DNA from: Lichtheimia corymbifera B2541
Taxonomy: Eukaryota; Mucoromycota; Mucoromycetes; Mucorales; Lichtheimiaceae
Assembly: GCA_000697475.1 (NCBI GenBank)
Contig: JNEU01000919.1
Location: 1-64,000, forward strand
DNA length: 64,000 nt
Direction of reading: 5' to 3'
Below, in pieces: positions 32,523 to 44,745 of this stretch. Made by a program: the position numbers and the translations under genes. Position 1 is the stretch's first letter. Each line of letters starts with the position of its first letter. A model generated the notes under the pieces. The model was not told where the DNA came from. It did no database searches and was given only the letters and a program-made list of their open reading frames with translations.

Positions 32523-32913
32523 TGCACCATCAAATACGTGATTTATTATTGTGATAGTTTTGATATTAGAGAAAATGCTAAAAGTCATGTTGATGTCCCA
32601 ATCACGGTCGCTCCTTAGGTTGGATACATTGTCTAAATCAATCTAAATGTCTCAGGATTGGAGCGAGCATGTCGCCTTGGCAACATTTCCTAGTTTAGAA
32701 CGGCTTTATTGTCTTCACGGTGATGTCCCAGTCTCCCAGATTATATCATGACAAGTCATCATTATATAAAGATATCATAAAGTGCTTTATCTTTTTACTG
32801 CATGATTGCTGAACACCTTCCTAGGATACTGTAACATTTCATGCACCCCCTGAATTTCATGCAGAAGACGTTTGACACCCGACTCCACTGGTGCCACAAC
32901 CACCCCCTCTTCG

Positions 32914-35053
32914 ATGATTCACACGTATTCTACAACACGACTAAAGGAATCTCTTTGGAACGACGTCTGTCAACAGCCCACAATTACAGCCACTCGTCCC
33001 CAGTATGAAAAGCGTGCTTCTGATTCAACGACCCAGTTACAGCAATGCATTCAAGACGTCCTCCATGTGCTGAACGATCGTGCCACTGTCTTGACTCTGT
33101 CTGCCAACTTTGCTACTGCTCTTCGCGATGCCACCGCCATGCAAGAGATCTCGCCATTGTCACCCCTTGGCTATTTACGTGAAGCCACTATATACAGCGA
33201 ACAAGGTAGACAACAAGCTGCTATAGACACATGCAACGAGGGACTCAGTGTTGTGGATATCAATGATCCTGGATACAGCAAGCTTGAAGAGGCCAAAATG
33301 GTTGCTATGCAACGTGATGCCTGTCGCCTTGACTTTGTCAGCCAACTCCCGTTTGAGGTTGTGACGGATGTGCTTTTCCCGATGCTTATGGATGATGATG
33401 GAATACTGGACGGCAGGACGCGATGTCCCTATTTGGATGTGTCCAAGGCGTGGATTGACCGTGCCAGTCAGGCATGTGGCGGTGGATTCCATTTCAAGAT
33501 AGCCGACCAGTGCACCTACCCCGAGGTGATTCGACTTGCTCAGTACACAAAGTCAATACGTATTGAATCCATTTCTCTGGGAAGATGGATACCTGAATTA
33601 TTTCAACGTGCAAAATTGTGCTCTCTACGGGAGTTAAAGATTGAAGGTACATAGAAAGGATGATGGTGTATTCGATGGCCTGTAAATTGACTCAAACCAT
33701 TGATTAGGACTAAGGGATACTATCAAGGTGGATCACCTTGTTTCATCGTTAAAATCCGTCAGGAATACTTTGACACATTTGACTATTTGGGAATCGACGA
33801 ACGCAACACCTATGGCAATACACCGTTTTACTCGACGCGGATTATCTAAACAGCCTCTACGACTAGGAGACATCTTGATCAATTGCCCCCACATGGTGAT
33901 GTTGGATATTGCCTATCAACTCGATATCGATTTTAGCGCTGCCGTATTGACAAGAACCTGGTCAAAACTCACGACTTTATCACTGAACTGTCGCAACAGC
34001 GTCACTTTCAATGGCCAATTCGTTGCCATATTGAAGCGATTTCCTTCACTCAAGAAGCTCGTGCTTAATCCATGCTTTGAAACACAGCCCATGACAATCA
34101 TCCGACGCTATTGCCCATCCATGACAGATCTTCAACTCAGAATAACTCGCACACGGTTTTCATCATCATTACCGGAACGATTTGAACAACTACATTTGTT
34201 GAGAGGTGGTGGTGTATTGGAGAGAATATCGATTTCAGAAGATTCAAGGAACGGCGACGCTTGGACGGATATGTGCCTGACGTTAAAGCAACATCACAAT
34301 ACGCTTGTTCACCTCGAGTTCAATTTGGATTATGGCGGCAGCAATAACCTCAACCTTTTCAATCTGGAATATCCTTGTCTTAAAACACTCGCTCTTCAAT
34401 CTTATGGTTCGAATAACGCTTGCTTTGGATGGTGGATCATGAAGAAGGCACCGTTTCTTGAGGAATTGAGCATCACTGCATGGGCCATTGAATTGCATCC
34501 TGCCCTACTCGATTCCACACTACCGCCCACGCTAAGAAAACTAGTGCTGGATTTACGTGCGACCAACAACCGTGAATACCCAGCCTTGATTGAAACATGC
34601 CTCAATCGTTTTGGGCGACAAAAGGAAAAGTGTTCGCTAAAGGAGCTCAAGATACAGTATGATCGCAACGGGGATATTCCTGCAACCCATGCTGCTGCTA
34701 TCTGCAGTTTGAAAACGCTTCAGCATTTGACAATATCTTCACTACTCTGGAAGCAATCGGAAATGGATCGGTTTACAAAGATGATTGTGGAAGGATGCCC
34801 GCATTTGGTATCTCTTGAATTAGATGGCCCCAATCCGTCTGCTTATGCAATCAACCTCTTGAAACGTCTTCAACATTTGCAACATCTCGCTTTCACGGTA
34901 GCTGTCTTTATGGATTACAAGGACGTGCTGGATGCTTTTGAAGCCATGCCACAGCTAAAATCTTCTCGGATCTTCGGGGTGGAAGGTAGGGTGAATCGCG
35001 AGTTTATCAGCTGTCTCAAAAGTCGCAGACCGGATATAAAGATTGTATATTAA
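32914..35053 (+). CDS. TPR/F-box/LRR protein, divergent subfamily, array copy 2
   Basis: Exon 1 32914-33646, exon 2 33708-35053; 61-nt GT-AG intron, phase 1; 692 residues. The N-terminus differs from the main family (ESLWNDVCQQPTITATRPQ) but keeps the layout: TPR-like repeats (LNDRATVLTLSANFATALRD, YSEQGRQQAAIDTCNEGL), F-box (VSQLPFEVVTDVLFPML, PYLDVSKAWIDRA), then about 450 residues of LRRs with LKxLxLxx spacing (FPSLKKLVLNP, YPCLKTLALQSY, PHLVSLELDG). Predicted role: substrate receptor of an SCF ubiquitin ligase, F-box binding Skp1. The intron sits at the same F-box/LRR border as in the main family. Start is the first in-frame ATG. AATAAA at 35095. The closest relative is the partial copy at 62656. 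Confidence 0.85.
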
Positions 35054-35891
35054 GATTGTTTCTTCCCACCCATCATCCTTCCTTCACGCAACCCAATAAA
35101 TCCCCATGTCATCATCCTCTGTATCTAATTTTGTTTGTGTACATATTGATTCCAATCATGACGCATTTTTATTACAATCAACATGGTCGAGTAAGAATAC
35201 TACAATGTATGATGAGGCTTCTATGTATCTGCATTGATATACAACAGCATGGATGAAGAAACTTGCTTATGATTTTATTTACGAGAGAGAGAGGTGAAAG
35301 TATGCGCACATCATCCAACAGGACGTATGGAGCCACCACATCCGAGCTTGTATTGTCACGTACAACAGCATAGATAGTAGCATAAAAATGACATCTATCA
35401 ATAATCTCGTTGTTACAGGGTGCCTAGCCTTGATCATACCAACATCGCTTGGCACATATCGAAGTTATTGCCGTGGGCATCACTCATTCTGTACAGATAC
35501 CCCATATGCAAGCATATGTGTGCATCATTGTTACCATCGTTTGAGACTGCTATTGAAACGCAGTTCCTCCCTCAACCTCCATGACTATATAAATGGCTTT
35601 AGTACCGAGGAGCATATGGTTTGGAACCTAATTTCTTTGCGTACAAAATATACACACGTCTGACAGCATATGCATCATGCGATGTAATAAGCTCGTATTG
35701 CGTCGTTTCCCATATGTGATTTATTATTGCAAGATTCTGATACTAGAGAGAAGGTAAAAATCTGATCGTTCCTTGATCGGATGCATTGCATAAATTTGTA
35801 TCAATGCGTGTACGGAAACTCCATTGGCTTTCCTTCAAGTCGTCCTACTACTTTGTTGCACTCAGACGCCCACACACCACGACGATTGACA
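35054..35891. other. Spacer between array copies 2 and 3
   Basis: Polyadenylation signal of copy 2 at 35095-35100, and the conserved CTACTTTGTTGCACTCAGACG leader just before copy 3 at about 35847-35867. No gene recognised. Confidence 0.4.
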
Positions 35892-37979
35892 ATGGAAGGC
35901 AACATTAGCTGGTCCGAATTACTGAAGAAAACCAATGTCACGGCTGAACATGCTAATGACGGCAACCGAATTGCAGCAACAACCGAGTCCTTGAAGCAAG
36001 CAGTCGCCCAATTGATCATGGTGCTCAATGAGCGTGCCCAGTTGTTAGCCAACAGTGCCCAGTTTGATAAGGCGTTACGTGATGCAGCAGCTATAGGAGC
36101 CATATTGCCGGGATCAGGGCTTGGATACTTGACTACTGGAGACGTGCATTGTCAGCAGGGACGTTATGCAGCAGCCATTTCCATATACGATCAAAGCCTT
36201 GAAACAGTACCGGAATCAGATGCCTATTATCAGCGACTCCAACAACATCGCATTGCAGCAGCAACCAACAACAACAAACGCATCGACTTCATCAGCGGAT
36301 TACCATTGGATATCGTTATCACCAACATTTTACCAAGGATAGAGCCAGATTGCACGTCATTTACATCATTCGAGCCTCTTGATGTATCACATGCATGGCG
36401 GGAGCGTATCTTGAAGCACCCAAAGGGCTTACACTTTGGCCTTTATGGAGACACATTCAATAAGGACCAAACGCAGATAGTCAAGTTTGCACCTTATGTT
36501 CAGAGCGTGATTGTTACATTTATGACCAAATTCCATTTGGACGATCTCTTTTCTCGAGCACATTTTGCCAATCTTAAGGATCTAGAAATCAACGGTAAGT
36601 ATGGTTATTATCGAGTATGCGACATGATGGATGCGAATGATTTATACTATATAGGCATTGGGGATACGCTACGTCGTCCATTGATGAAGGGTCTACAAAT
36701 GGTTTCCGATTCGCTTACACGCTTGACCATTGCTCAGTGTCCTCATATTCAGCTACGTGATCTCCTTGAATCATGTCCAAACCTTGTATCTCTGGTTGCA
36801 TTCGACGTGGAACTTGTTATGCCTTCCTTGCCTTCATCACGTTTTCCCAAGCTATGGCATTTATCACTTTACGACATAGAGGAGACAGCTCTCACATATG
36901 ATTTCATGGATGATGTCCTCAGCAGGTTTCCCTCTTTGTTGTCATTGGAGATTACGCCGATGCCCGAATCCAGTGTCTTCACCCTTCTACACCAGCATTG
37001 TCCATATCTACAGGAGCTTTATTTCGGTTGTCACAGCGACGATATACACGAATTTGACGTCCATCCGAATCGCAAAGGGGTCATGTCAGCCCATCTAGCA
37101 TTCGATGGCATGCATTATTATGTACAAGACGATCTGATCCAATTTCTACACCAGCACAGACATTCATTGGAAACGATTGGTTTTGGCTGCTTCAATATTG
37201 ATGACAACCATTGCCGCTGGAGATTGGTGGATGGACACGTAGTACAGGCGCATGACAATGGAGATGTACCTCATTTGCTCCCTGAGAATGATCCAACTCA
37301 AACGAAGACCGTATTCACACGACTTGTCGACGTTGATTTTTCGAATTCTAACCCGCCATCAGCACGTGGTTTTATGACATGGTTGATATCAAATGCGCCC
37401 AATCTCAAAGCCATCCGTCTCCCTGAATCCCATTTTCTTTCCGATGTCTCAAACGCCATGATCAAGATGAGCAGCCTTTCAAAGTTGGAAATTACCAAGA
37501 TTACAGGCTCTGCTGAGTTTTTCAATGCCATCATTTCGTTCATGCGGCATCATATTGCAACGGAGGACAGTTCAACGCTCGAAGAAATGACCCTACACAT
37601 GGATAAGGAGGATATGCATGAAGTAATATGGCTAGATTTGATCTCTCGAATGAAGCGTCTCAAGGACTTGAAATTGTTGGCGGGCAACATTTCCGAACAT
37701 GCCTTACCTGTATTGGCAGACATTGGTCACAATTGCCCCTCGCTAGAAAGCTTAACGCTCGGTACGGATGATTCCCATTTTACGGATGGCATCATAAATG
37801 CTTTGTATCAACACCCCAAGCTTAAATATCTCGCGGTTGGAACCCATTCATTATCAGCCATCGATTTCCTCGCCTTGTCTTCCTTTACTAGTTTAGAACG
37901 GCTTCACCTTCACAATTATATTCCACATTTAACCAAAGACAAGTTACGTAAGCACCTTCCAAAACTCATTATCGAATAA
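35892..37979 (+). CDS. TPR/F-box/LRR protein, array copy 3, with stop-free 60-nt intron
   Basis: Exon 1 35892-36594, exon 2 36655-37979; 675 residues spliced. N-terminus MEGNISWSELLKKTNVTAEH; TPR-like pair (LNERAQLLANSAQFDKALRD; YAAAISIYDQSLETVPESD); F-box (ISGLPLDIVITNILPRI, LDVSHAWRERILKHP); LRR exon with repeated modules (CPNLVSLVAFDVEL, FPSLLSLEITPMPESS, CPYLQELYFG, LKDLKLLAGNI, CPSLESLTLG). The intron GTAAGT...ATATAG is a multiple of 3 with no stop, so unspliced mRNA also encodes a protein, 20 residues longer. The ORF is open 111 bases upstream of the chosen ATG, but the ATG at 35892 aligns with the paralogues' starts. Stop codon overlaps AATAAA (975-980). Predicted SCF receptor. Confidence 0.88.
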   Translation: MEGNISWSELLKKTNVTAEHANDGNRIAATTESLKQAVAQLIMVLNERAQLLANSAQFDKALRDAAAIGAILPGSGLGYLTTGDVHCQQGRYAAAISIYDQSLETVPESDAYYQRLQQHRIAAATNNNKRIDFISGLPLDIVITNILPRIEPDCTSFTSFEPLDVSHAWRERILKHPKGLHFGLYGDTFNKDQTQIVKFAPYVQSVIVTFMTKFHLDDLFSRAHFANLKDLEINGKYGYYRVCDMMDANDLYYIGIGDTLRRPLMKGLQMVSDSLTRLTIAQCPHIQLRDLLESCPNLVSLVAFDVELVMPSLPSSRFPKLWHLSLYDIEETALTYDFMDDVLSRFPSLLSLEITPMPESSVFTLLHQHCPYLQELYFGCHSDDIHEFDVHPNRKGVMSAHLAFDGMHYYVQDDLIQFLHQHRHSLETIGFGCFNIDDNHCRWRLVDGHVVQAHDNGDVPHLLPENDPTQTKTVFTRLVDVDFSNSNPPSARGFMTWLISNAPNLKAIRLPESHFLSDVSNAMIKMSSLSKLEITKITGSAEFFNAIISFMRHHIATEDSSTLEEMTLHMDKEDMHEVIWLDLISRMKRLKDLKLLAGNISEHALPVLADIGHNCPSLESLTLGTDDSHFTDGIINALYQHPKLKYLAVGTHSLSAIDFLALSSFTSLERLHLHNYIPHLTKDKLRKHLPKLIIE

Positions 37980-38751
37980 AACATGTACATCTCGCATGTA
38001 TTACCCGACAACTACATTTCTGCATAAAAGCGAATCCCATTCGTTTTGACAACGTCCTCTCCTTTAATCATGCACCTGTTATAAGACCATGCGAAAGATT
38101 TGTGATATTTTGGGACATGTGCTTTTTTACATTGCTCATTAATGATTTTGTATAATTGGACCCCTTTGAGCCATTGGAAAAGAGGTGGCTGCATTGCGTT
38201 ATTCAAGATATCCAGAAATGAAACATGCAGTGAATCATCTCATAAAACCATTTAACCCTATATCACCGATACAATATCGATCTTATGTGTCATATGTATA
38301 AGGACAAAGGTACGTACATCTTGCAATCTTTCAAAGCTTATAAAAGGAGAACTTGTCCAAACGCACAATGTCTTGAAAATCCAGCATTGAATATCATATA
38401 GGGCCATCATGTATCGCTCTTGCCAGTTGAGGCATGTGGATGTTGATAAGAGAAGATAACGTAGTATGAAAATCAGAGGCTTTCGCAGCACATTATATTA
38501 CGGCATCGAGCAACAAGACCCCAAAACTTATAAAAGGTGATTTTTTATTGTGGCATCCCCGCCGACAAACGAATGCTAAAAGTCAGGCACATGGAATAAA
38601 AGCTCTAGAATATGTGTCTTCCCATCCTTACTAGAAAGAGCAAAAAGTAGTGTGTGTGTAATCATTTTATGCAGCATCTGCCATTGACAAGATTGATTTT
38701 GGACTTCCCTTTTCAGCTTACTCTACTCCACTACTTTGTTCAACACCACGA
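37980..38751. other. Spacer between array copies 3 and 4
   Basis: AT-rich, no coding region or repeat recognised. The ACTACTTTGTTCAACACCACGA leader (part of the family leader) abuts the next ATG. Confidence 0.4.
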
Positions 38752-40849
38752 ATGACAACCATGGAGAACATTAGCTGGTCTGAATTACTGAAGACCCCCA
38801 TTGTCACAGCTCAACATGGTAATGACGGCAACCGCATTGCAGCAACAACCGAGGCTCTTCGACAAGCAGCACACCAATTCGCCCAAGTCCTCAATGAACG
38901 TGCCAAGTTGTTAGCGAACAGTGCCCAGTTTGATGCAGCATTACGTGATGCAGCAGCTATAAGAGCCCTATTACCGAGATCAGGTCTTGGATACTTGTGT
39001 GCAGGAGACGTGCACTGTCAACAGGGATGTTATGCAGCAGCTGTTGCCATGTATGATCAAGGACTTCAAACAGTACCTGAATCCGATCCATATTATCAGC
39101 AGCTTCAGCAACATCGATTGACAGCAATAACCAACAACAACAAACGCGTCGATTTTATCAGCCAGTTGCCATTGGATGTTGTCATCACCAATATTATACC
39201 AAGGATGGAGCGCAGGTGCTATTCTGACTTACCGCCTGAGTACCTTTACGTATCACGTGCATGGCGGGAGCGTTTCTTGCGGCAACCTAACGGCTTGTAC
39301 TTCAATTTCGGCGAAGAGCCGAACACCTTCAAGACCGGCCATGATCAACTTGTTCGATTCGCGCCCTATGTTCAAGAGTTAAGAGGCGAGGTGTTTGGTG
39401 AAGCAGAACTGGAGAATCTCTTTTCTCGAGCACAATTTTCCAATCTTAAAGAGCTGGGGATATGCTGTGAGTATGTATGGCTATGTTTGTATGTGATATG
39501 GATTCTAATGGCAGTTCCTCATTCCATTAGGTGATGCTACGATCCAACATCTTTCATTATTGAATGGTCTGCAACTGATTTCTGATTCATTGACGCACTT
39601 GTCGATTGAGGGTCACAATGGACTTCGATTATATGATATCCTGGAATCATGTCCAAACCTTGTATCTCTGGAGGCAGAGGAGATAGACGCTCAAATGTCA
39701 TCGCTTCCATCATCACACCATCGCAAGATCACGCACCTAGCGCTTCATGACGTACCAGCCACAGCATATAACTATGATGAGATGGATGATTTACTCAGTC
39801 GGTTCCCTTCTTTATTGTCATTCGAGATTACACCAATACCTGACTCCGCTATCCTGATGACCCTACATAAGCATTGCCCTTATCTACAGATGCTTTATTT
39901 TGGGGAGAGAAGCGATCACTTATACAACAGTGATGTTCATTCACATCGAAAAGGAATCAAGTTTGCTCATTTGGGAGGCTATTATGGCGAAGAGCCCTAT
40001 GTCCAAGATGACCTGATCCAGTTCTTCTATTTTCACAGAGATTCATTGGAAGAGATTGTTTTTAAAGGCGATATCAATGTTGGCGACGATGCTTACTGGA
40101 AACTGGAGAGTGGAAGAGTAGTACAGCAGAGAGCGTATTCAGAACCTTTATCTCCTGCAAGTGATCCAATTCAGTCAGAGGGTTCATTCCTGCGACTATC
40201 CAGCATCAATTTTTCCGGTACTGACCCATCTCCATCTATTGGTATTATTGCATGGTTGATATCGAACGCTCCCAACCTCAAAGCCATCATTGTCAACGAG
40301 TCAGCTCTTCAACCGGATGTCGCAAACGTTATGATCACGTCGAAGCATCTTTCTAAGCTAGAGATCGTTCGGGAGACGAGCAGTTACGACTATAGAGGGA
40401 TCATTCGGTTCTTGGAGTATCATATTGGAATTGGGGAGGCGTCAACGCTCAATGAAATCACCATAACCACCAGAAGGATGTCGCCCGAGTCAACATGGAT
40501 TCCTTTAATTTCGAAGCTACAATGTCTCAAGAACTTGAAATTACACACTCGTTTCATCCCCACAGACTGCTTACCAGCCATGGATGAGATACGTCGAGGC
40601 TGCCCAGCGTTAGAAGAGCTAACTCTCGGTGTACGTGGTTGCAATATTGGTGACGGCATCATCAATTCCTTTTGTCAACATTCGAATCTTAAATGTCTCC
40701 GGATTGGGTCAGATTCATTGCATCCTGTCAACCTTATGCTCATAGCCCTATATTCCAGATTAGATAGTCTCTACCTACACAGTCATGTCCCAGAGAAAAT
40801 AATGAATATAATGCGCAACAATGTATCGAAAATCGTGATATGTAAATAA
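38752..40849 (+). CDS. TPR/F-box/LRR protein, array copy 4
   Basis: Exon 1 38752-39466 (715 nt), exon 2 39531-40849; intron of 64 nt with GTGAGT donor and CATTAG acceptor; 677 residues. N-terminal segment ENISWSELLKTPIVTAQHGN, TPR-like pair at about 45-130 (LNERAKLLANSAQFDAALRD; YAAAVAMYDQGLQTVPESD), F-box at about 135-190 (FISQLPLDVVITNIIPRM, EYLYVSRAWRERFLRQP), a basic/aromatic linker (LVRFAPYVQEL), then LRRs (YDILESCPNLVSLEAEEI, FPSLLSFEITPIPDS, LKNLKLHTRFIP, CPALEELTLGVRG, HSNLKCLRIGSDSL). Same order as yeast Dia2/Pof3. The stop codon overlaps AATAAA (40845-40850). A clean, apparently functional copy, useful as the reference for the damaged ones. Confidence 0.9.
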
Positions 40850-41089
40850 ATTATAGTTCCTTCTTACCACCTTTGTGTAAGAGTCAATTGCATCTCATTA
40901 CGATAGCATCCCAACAACGACCCCCATTAAATTACGTGAGTTGAGCATTTTGGCTTTCAAAGTACTCGTCAGCAGGTACTTGGATGATACACAATGACGG
41001 TTCTCAAGTGAGTTACTTTATTTGCTATGTATCTTGTCCGTGATGTACTGTAGCACAGCACGTTGCATATATAATCACAATAACCTCCT

Positions 41090-42740
41090 TTTTATGTCAT
41101 CCCATGGTGGTGCCAATACGATTGCAAATCCTAGCCTTGGTCGTTCACCATACTCTGTCTCCCAAGCCCATTTCATTACAATTACATATGTACCATTTCC
41201 TCATTCTCCTTTTCCCACCCAATCAGCAAAAGTGTACAGCCAACGATATCAATCACAAAGAAACCATATAATCCAACTCATCAACTTGCACGATGCAAAC
41301 ATCCGTTGAAGAAGAAAAATATAGTCGGATTAAGATTCAAATATGCGGTGATAGTGTGAACATATCTAGATAATGGGACTTGCTATGAATGCCATTGTCT
41401 GTGGTTTCCTCCATTATCCAACCTAGGTGGTCGTTGTAGCTGCCATGTCTCCGATTTCCATATTCCGTCTCGTTTCGTGCCTGATGGTCATTCTTGGTAT
41501 CCTCATCATCCAATCCTTCATCCATAATTCGTTTCCTTTCCGCATGTTCTCGGCCTGATCCAGTATCCAATCGACCATCTTGGTTGCCACCACGTATCCA
41601 TCATCATATCCAAACGCATCGCATCTGCCTGTGCTCAGTGGGAAAAAGTATCCATCATGCACCTGCCCGTATTTCAACAACCGATAGCCATGCTTGGGGA
41701 GAGTTACTTTGAGTAGTATGGTGCTTCATTGTTGGGATGTCTTCAACCATGATTGTCTTGTTTCCATCGCATGTTGTAGCTCAAAACGAACACCGATACT
41801 GTGTAGTGGGTGTGGAGCATAGCCTTGATCTTGATGACAGTGCGCAGCTTCCCTAACAACCAACACGTCAATCATCCTCCCTCTCTCACATATCCGACCC
41901 ATCCTCCTATTACCTACTATATATCCATGGTCCCAAGTTTTCTAAGGCTCTTCATAGCAGTATCCAATCCCAGCCAAAGTTGTCCGAATAGGATGATCAA
42001 TGCGTGGTATGGGTTCGGTTATTGAGGATGCATACAGAATGGCTGAGATGCTGGATAATGACGGGAAATGCATGCTGCAGTTGCTGATGGATGCATATGA
42101 TAGTTGCATAAAAAGGTAAGCATGTGTTTCCAATATCATGCAAGAAGAAAGCTTCACTCACCAGTTATTGACAAAGGTTTCAAAGTCACTCTCTTGGAAT
42201 AGATAGTGGTGAAAAGCAAGGGGTATGTCACATTGAACGGCCAAACACAAGCAGTAAGATTCCGTCATTCAATATAGTCAACATGGTATTGTAGCATAAG
42301 AGTCGAGGTGTTGATGGCTGTAATTGATGACTTTCATTCGTTTGAGAACATATGCTGGTATTGTGGCGTACTAGATAGCTGATATGGCATCATCCATAAG
42401 TAACCGTATGTATCAAAGCAAGTTGGTGCACGTGAATAGAGCTGCAACGCTAGTGTGCTGTTCACGTAAAAAATGGCTGGAAGACACGTTGTTGCAAGTC
42501 AGTCGAGACAACGCAATAAAGAACTCGCCAATGACAACTGCTGCAATGAACGCTGTTACGTTGGTTGGGGCAGAGGAATGTACAAGAGAAAGTGTAGTGT
42601 CACGAAACGGGTGTGTTGTTGTAGTGGGGTGCACACGCCATGGACTTGCGATTCAGTCAAAGACAACCGGATCAAGGCAGTGATAGCATCGACATGGTGA
42701 ATCGAGGCAGAGCAATCGTTTGCAAGCGGTAGTTGTACTT
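41090..42740. repeat. Intergenic segmental duplication, copy B
   Basis: Partner of 31100-32290, with an extra piece at 41400-41760 that carries minus-strand remnants (DGYVVATKMVDWILDQAENM). Contains the second copy of the candidate small exon (42000-42115) and module M (42410-42740). Confidence 0.8.
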
Positions 42741-42855
42741 GATTGCACCAACAGTTGAGATGGGAGGAAAAGGGAATAACGCTGAGAGTGGAAGAGGTGG
42801 AAATTAAATAGACCAAGCACCGTCCAACAGATCCATATACACTGATATCAATGCA

Positions 42856-43470
42856 TGATATTGGGATTGCCTGTCTCGAACCTGAAACTTTCACACAATA
42901 TGCTCTAGGATATGCTGAACAACTTTGTATTATAAAAGAACCCACACTTCATTTGAAAATTTCGAAAGGGAGAGCATAATGTGGGGTTTACTATGATGGG
43001 CGGAAATTGGGAGAGCGCCGGATTTATGAAAAAGTCAGTTACTATGAGGTAATTGGGATTCCCCATTTCGCACTTGAAACTTGGCCAGAAGGTACTCTCG
43101 CACATGCTGATCAACTTCATTCATTTAAAAACCGCATGGTTCATTATGAACACTTTGAATGCCGGCCAGCCCAAATTTAGGGAAAAGTAGGGTCGGCGCT
43201 CCTGCTCCCCGAGATTGCCCACCTCGAACCTGAAACTTTCACACAACACCATTTCGACCACGCCGAGCAATTTCGTTCCCATAAAGACCCCAGAGTTCAC
43301 TATGAAAACTATGAATGTGGGAGAGACGATGAATGGATGGTAACATAAATAGGGCGTGCGGCCGTGCGCGCCGATATTGCCCATGGCGACCTCGAAACTT
43401 GGTCAGGAGGTGCTCTCTGTCATGCTGATCAACATCGTTCTCATAAACCCTCTACACATCATTATGGAGT
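42856..43470. repeat. Degenerate tandem repeat block, copy 3 (four units), intact right junction
   Basis: Units begin near 42860, 43055, 43204 and 43372. Collinear with 4480-5086, but here it runs directly into the fold-back repeats (AGTTTTGGAGAAATAGGCACC), which shows what the first locus looked like before the transposon nest arrived. Confidence 0.8.
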
Positions 43471-43690
43471 TTTGGAGAAATAGGCACCTTTATGTTTTTA
43501 CATATGCTGAAAGCGTGATGCTATATGACAAGTGGTCTTTGTTCATTCTGAAGTAGCTTGACCCTGATAGAGCGGAAGATGCATGTGTAACACAGCTTAT
43601 TTGCATGATACTTCACAATGAACAAAAACCACTCTCCATATAGCATCACGCTTATATAATATGTAAAACATAAATGTGCCTGTATCTCTA
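43471..43690. repeat. Fold-back palindrome, small type
   Basis: Left arm 43471-43541 (AGGCACCTTTATG, CGTGATGCTATATGACAAG) and right arm 43618-43690 (its complement with several mismatches) around a ~76-bp loop. Confidence 0.75.
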
Positions 43691-43987
43691 AACTTTACAA
43701 TGAAACGTGGGGTGTTCAATCGAACAATATTGCTCGGCTGGGCCAAGCGCACCTTGGGTGCAAATTTCACGATCGTCGTGGCCGATCTCAGATTCACCCA
43801 ATGTCACCACCAGCCAAACCAGATCGGTGGTCGACCTCTTGGATTTTTTTTCGACGAGGCTGGTGGTGACATTGGGTGAATCTGAGAATGGCGAGCCTGA
43901 TCGTGAAACTTGCACCCAAGGTGCGCTACACCCAGACGAGCAACTTTGCTCTATTAAAGGCCCCACGTTTCATTGCAAAGTTTAGAG
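43686..43987. repeat. Fold-back palindrome, short type, complete copy
   Basis: Arms run from CTCTAAACTTTACAATGAA inward to CAATGTCACCACCAGCC and back from GGCTGGTGGTGACATTG to GTTTAGAG; roughly 125 bp each with a ~40-bp loop (AACCAGATCGGTGG...TTTTTTTTCGACG). Because of the symmetry, near-identical 92-codon ORFs appear on both strands; I regard neither as a gene. Confidence 0.85.
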
Positions 43988-44745
43988 ATACAGGCACATT
44001 TATGTTTTACATATGCTGTAAGCGTGATCCTATATGATAGGAGGTCTTTGTTCATTGCCAAGCAGCTAGGCCCTGATAGAGCCAACGTTGCAGAGGGATG
44101 TCTTTGTGTAGCACATCTGATCGGGGTGAACAGAAAGGGTGATTGCATGTTATTTAAATAATGGACGATTCACTAACCGTCATAATTGGTAGCTAACATA
44201 CACTTTTTTCCATTCCTAGCTTTTGCCTATTCCACTTAATGGTATCGATGTACGTGCTCCAGTCATTCATCTCCATTCATTCAACTTTCTTAATCCGAGC
44301 TGATTTGGCTGAGTTACGCTCAAACAAGAGCATATCAGCCCATACATGCAGCATGCGCTATCTACCTGAATTGATGTCTCCCTCTTTGACCGTAACTCAG
44401 CCAAAACAGCTCGGATCAAGTGAATTGAATCATGGAAATGCTCGTCTGGAGCAGACGCATCATTCCCATCAAGTGGATTGGGCAAAAGCTGGGAATGGAA
44501 AAAAGTGCATGTTAGCTGCCAATGTATGATCGTTAAAATCGTCCATCAACTATGATTCATTCACCCTTTCTATTCACCCCGATCAGATGTGCTACACAAC
44601 ACACCCCTCTGCATCGTTGGCTCTATCGAGGTCAAGCTACTTGACATTGAACAAAGACCACTTGTCATATAGCATCACGCTTACAGCATATGTAAAACAT
44701 AAAGGTGCCTGTATCTCTAAACTTTACAATGAAACGTGGGCTCTT
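43955..44745. repeat. Long fold-back palindrome, copy 2
   Basis: Same design as 20810-21604 (arms meeting near 44350 at CATGCAGCATGCG; mirror pair AATCCGAGCTGATTTGGC / GCCAAAACAGCTCGGAT). Its outer arms are shared with the neighbouring short palindromes, so the hairpins are chained. Confidence 0.8.

Noticed and set aside
35781..35891. Longer N-terminal extension of array copy 3 (and likewise 54959-55072 for copy 7, 46432-46698 for copy 5)
   Set aside because: Paralogues share no protein similarity upstream of the chosen ATGs, and the DNA there is the common leader or spacer.
42384..42683. Overlapping ORFs on both strands of module M, considered as a small conserved gene
   Set aside because: The three module copies (22.7, 31.9, 42.4 kb) have indels that break every frame.
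43688..43985. Two near-identical 92-codon ORFs on opposite strands
   Set aside because: They are the two strands of one palindrome, so the similarity follows from the symmetry. Frames are not kept in other copies of the repeat.
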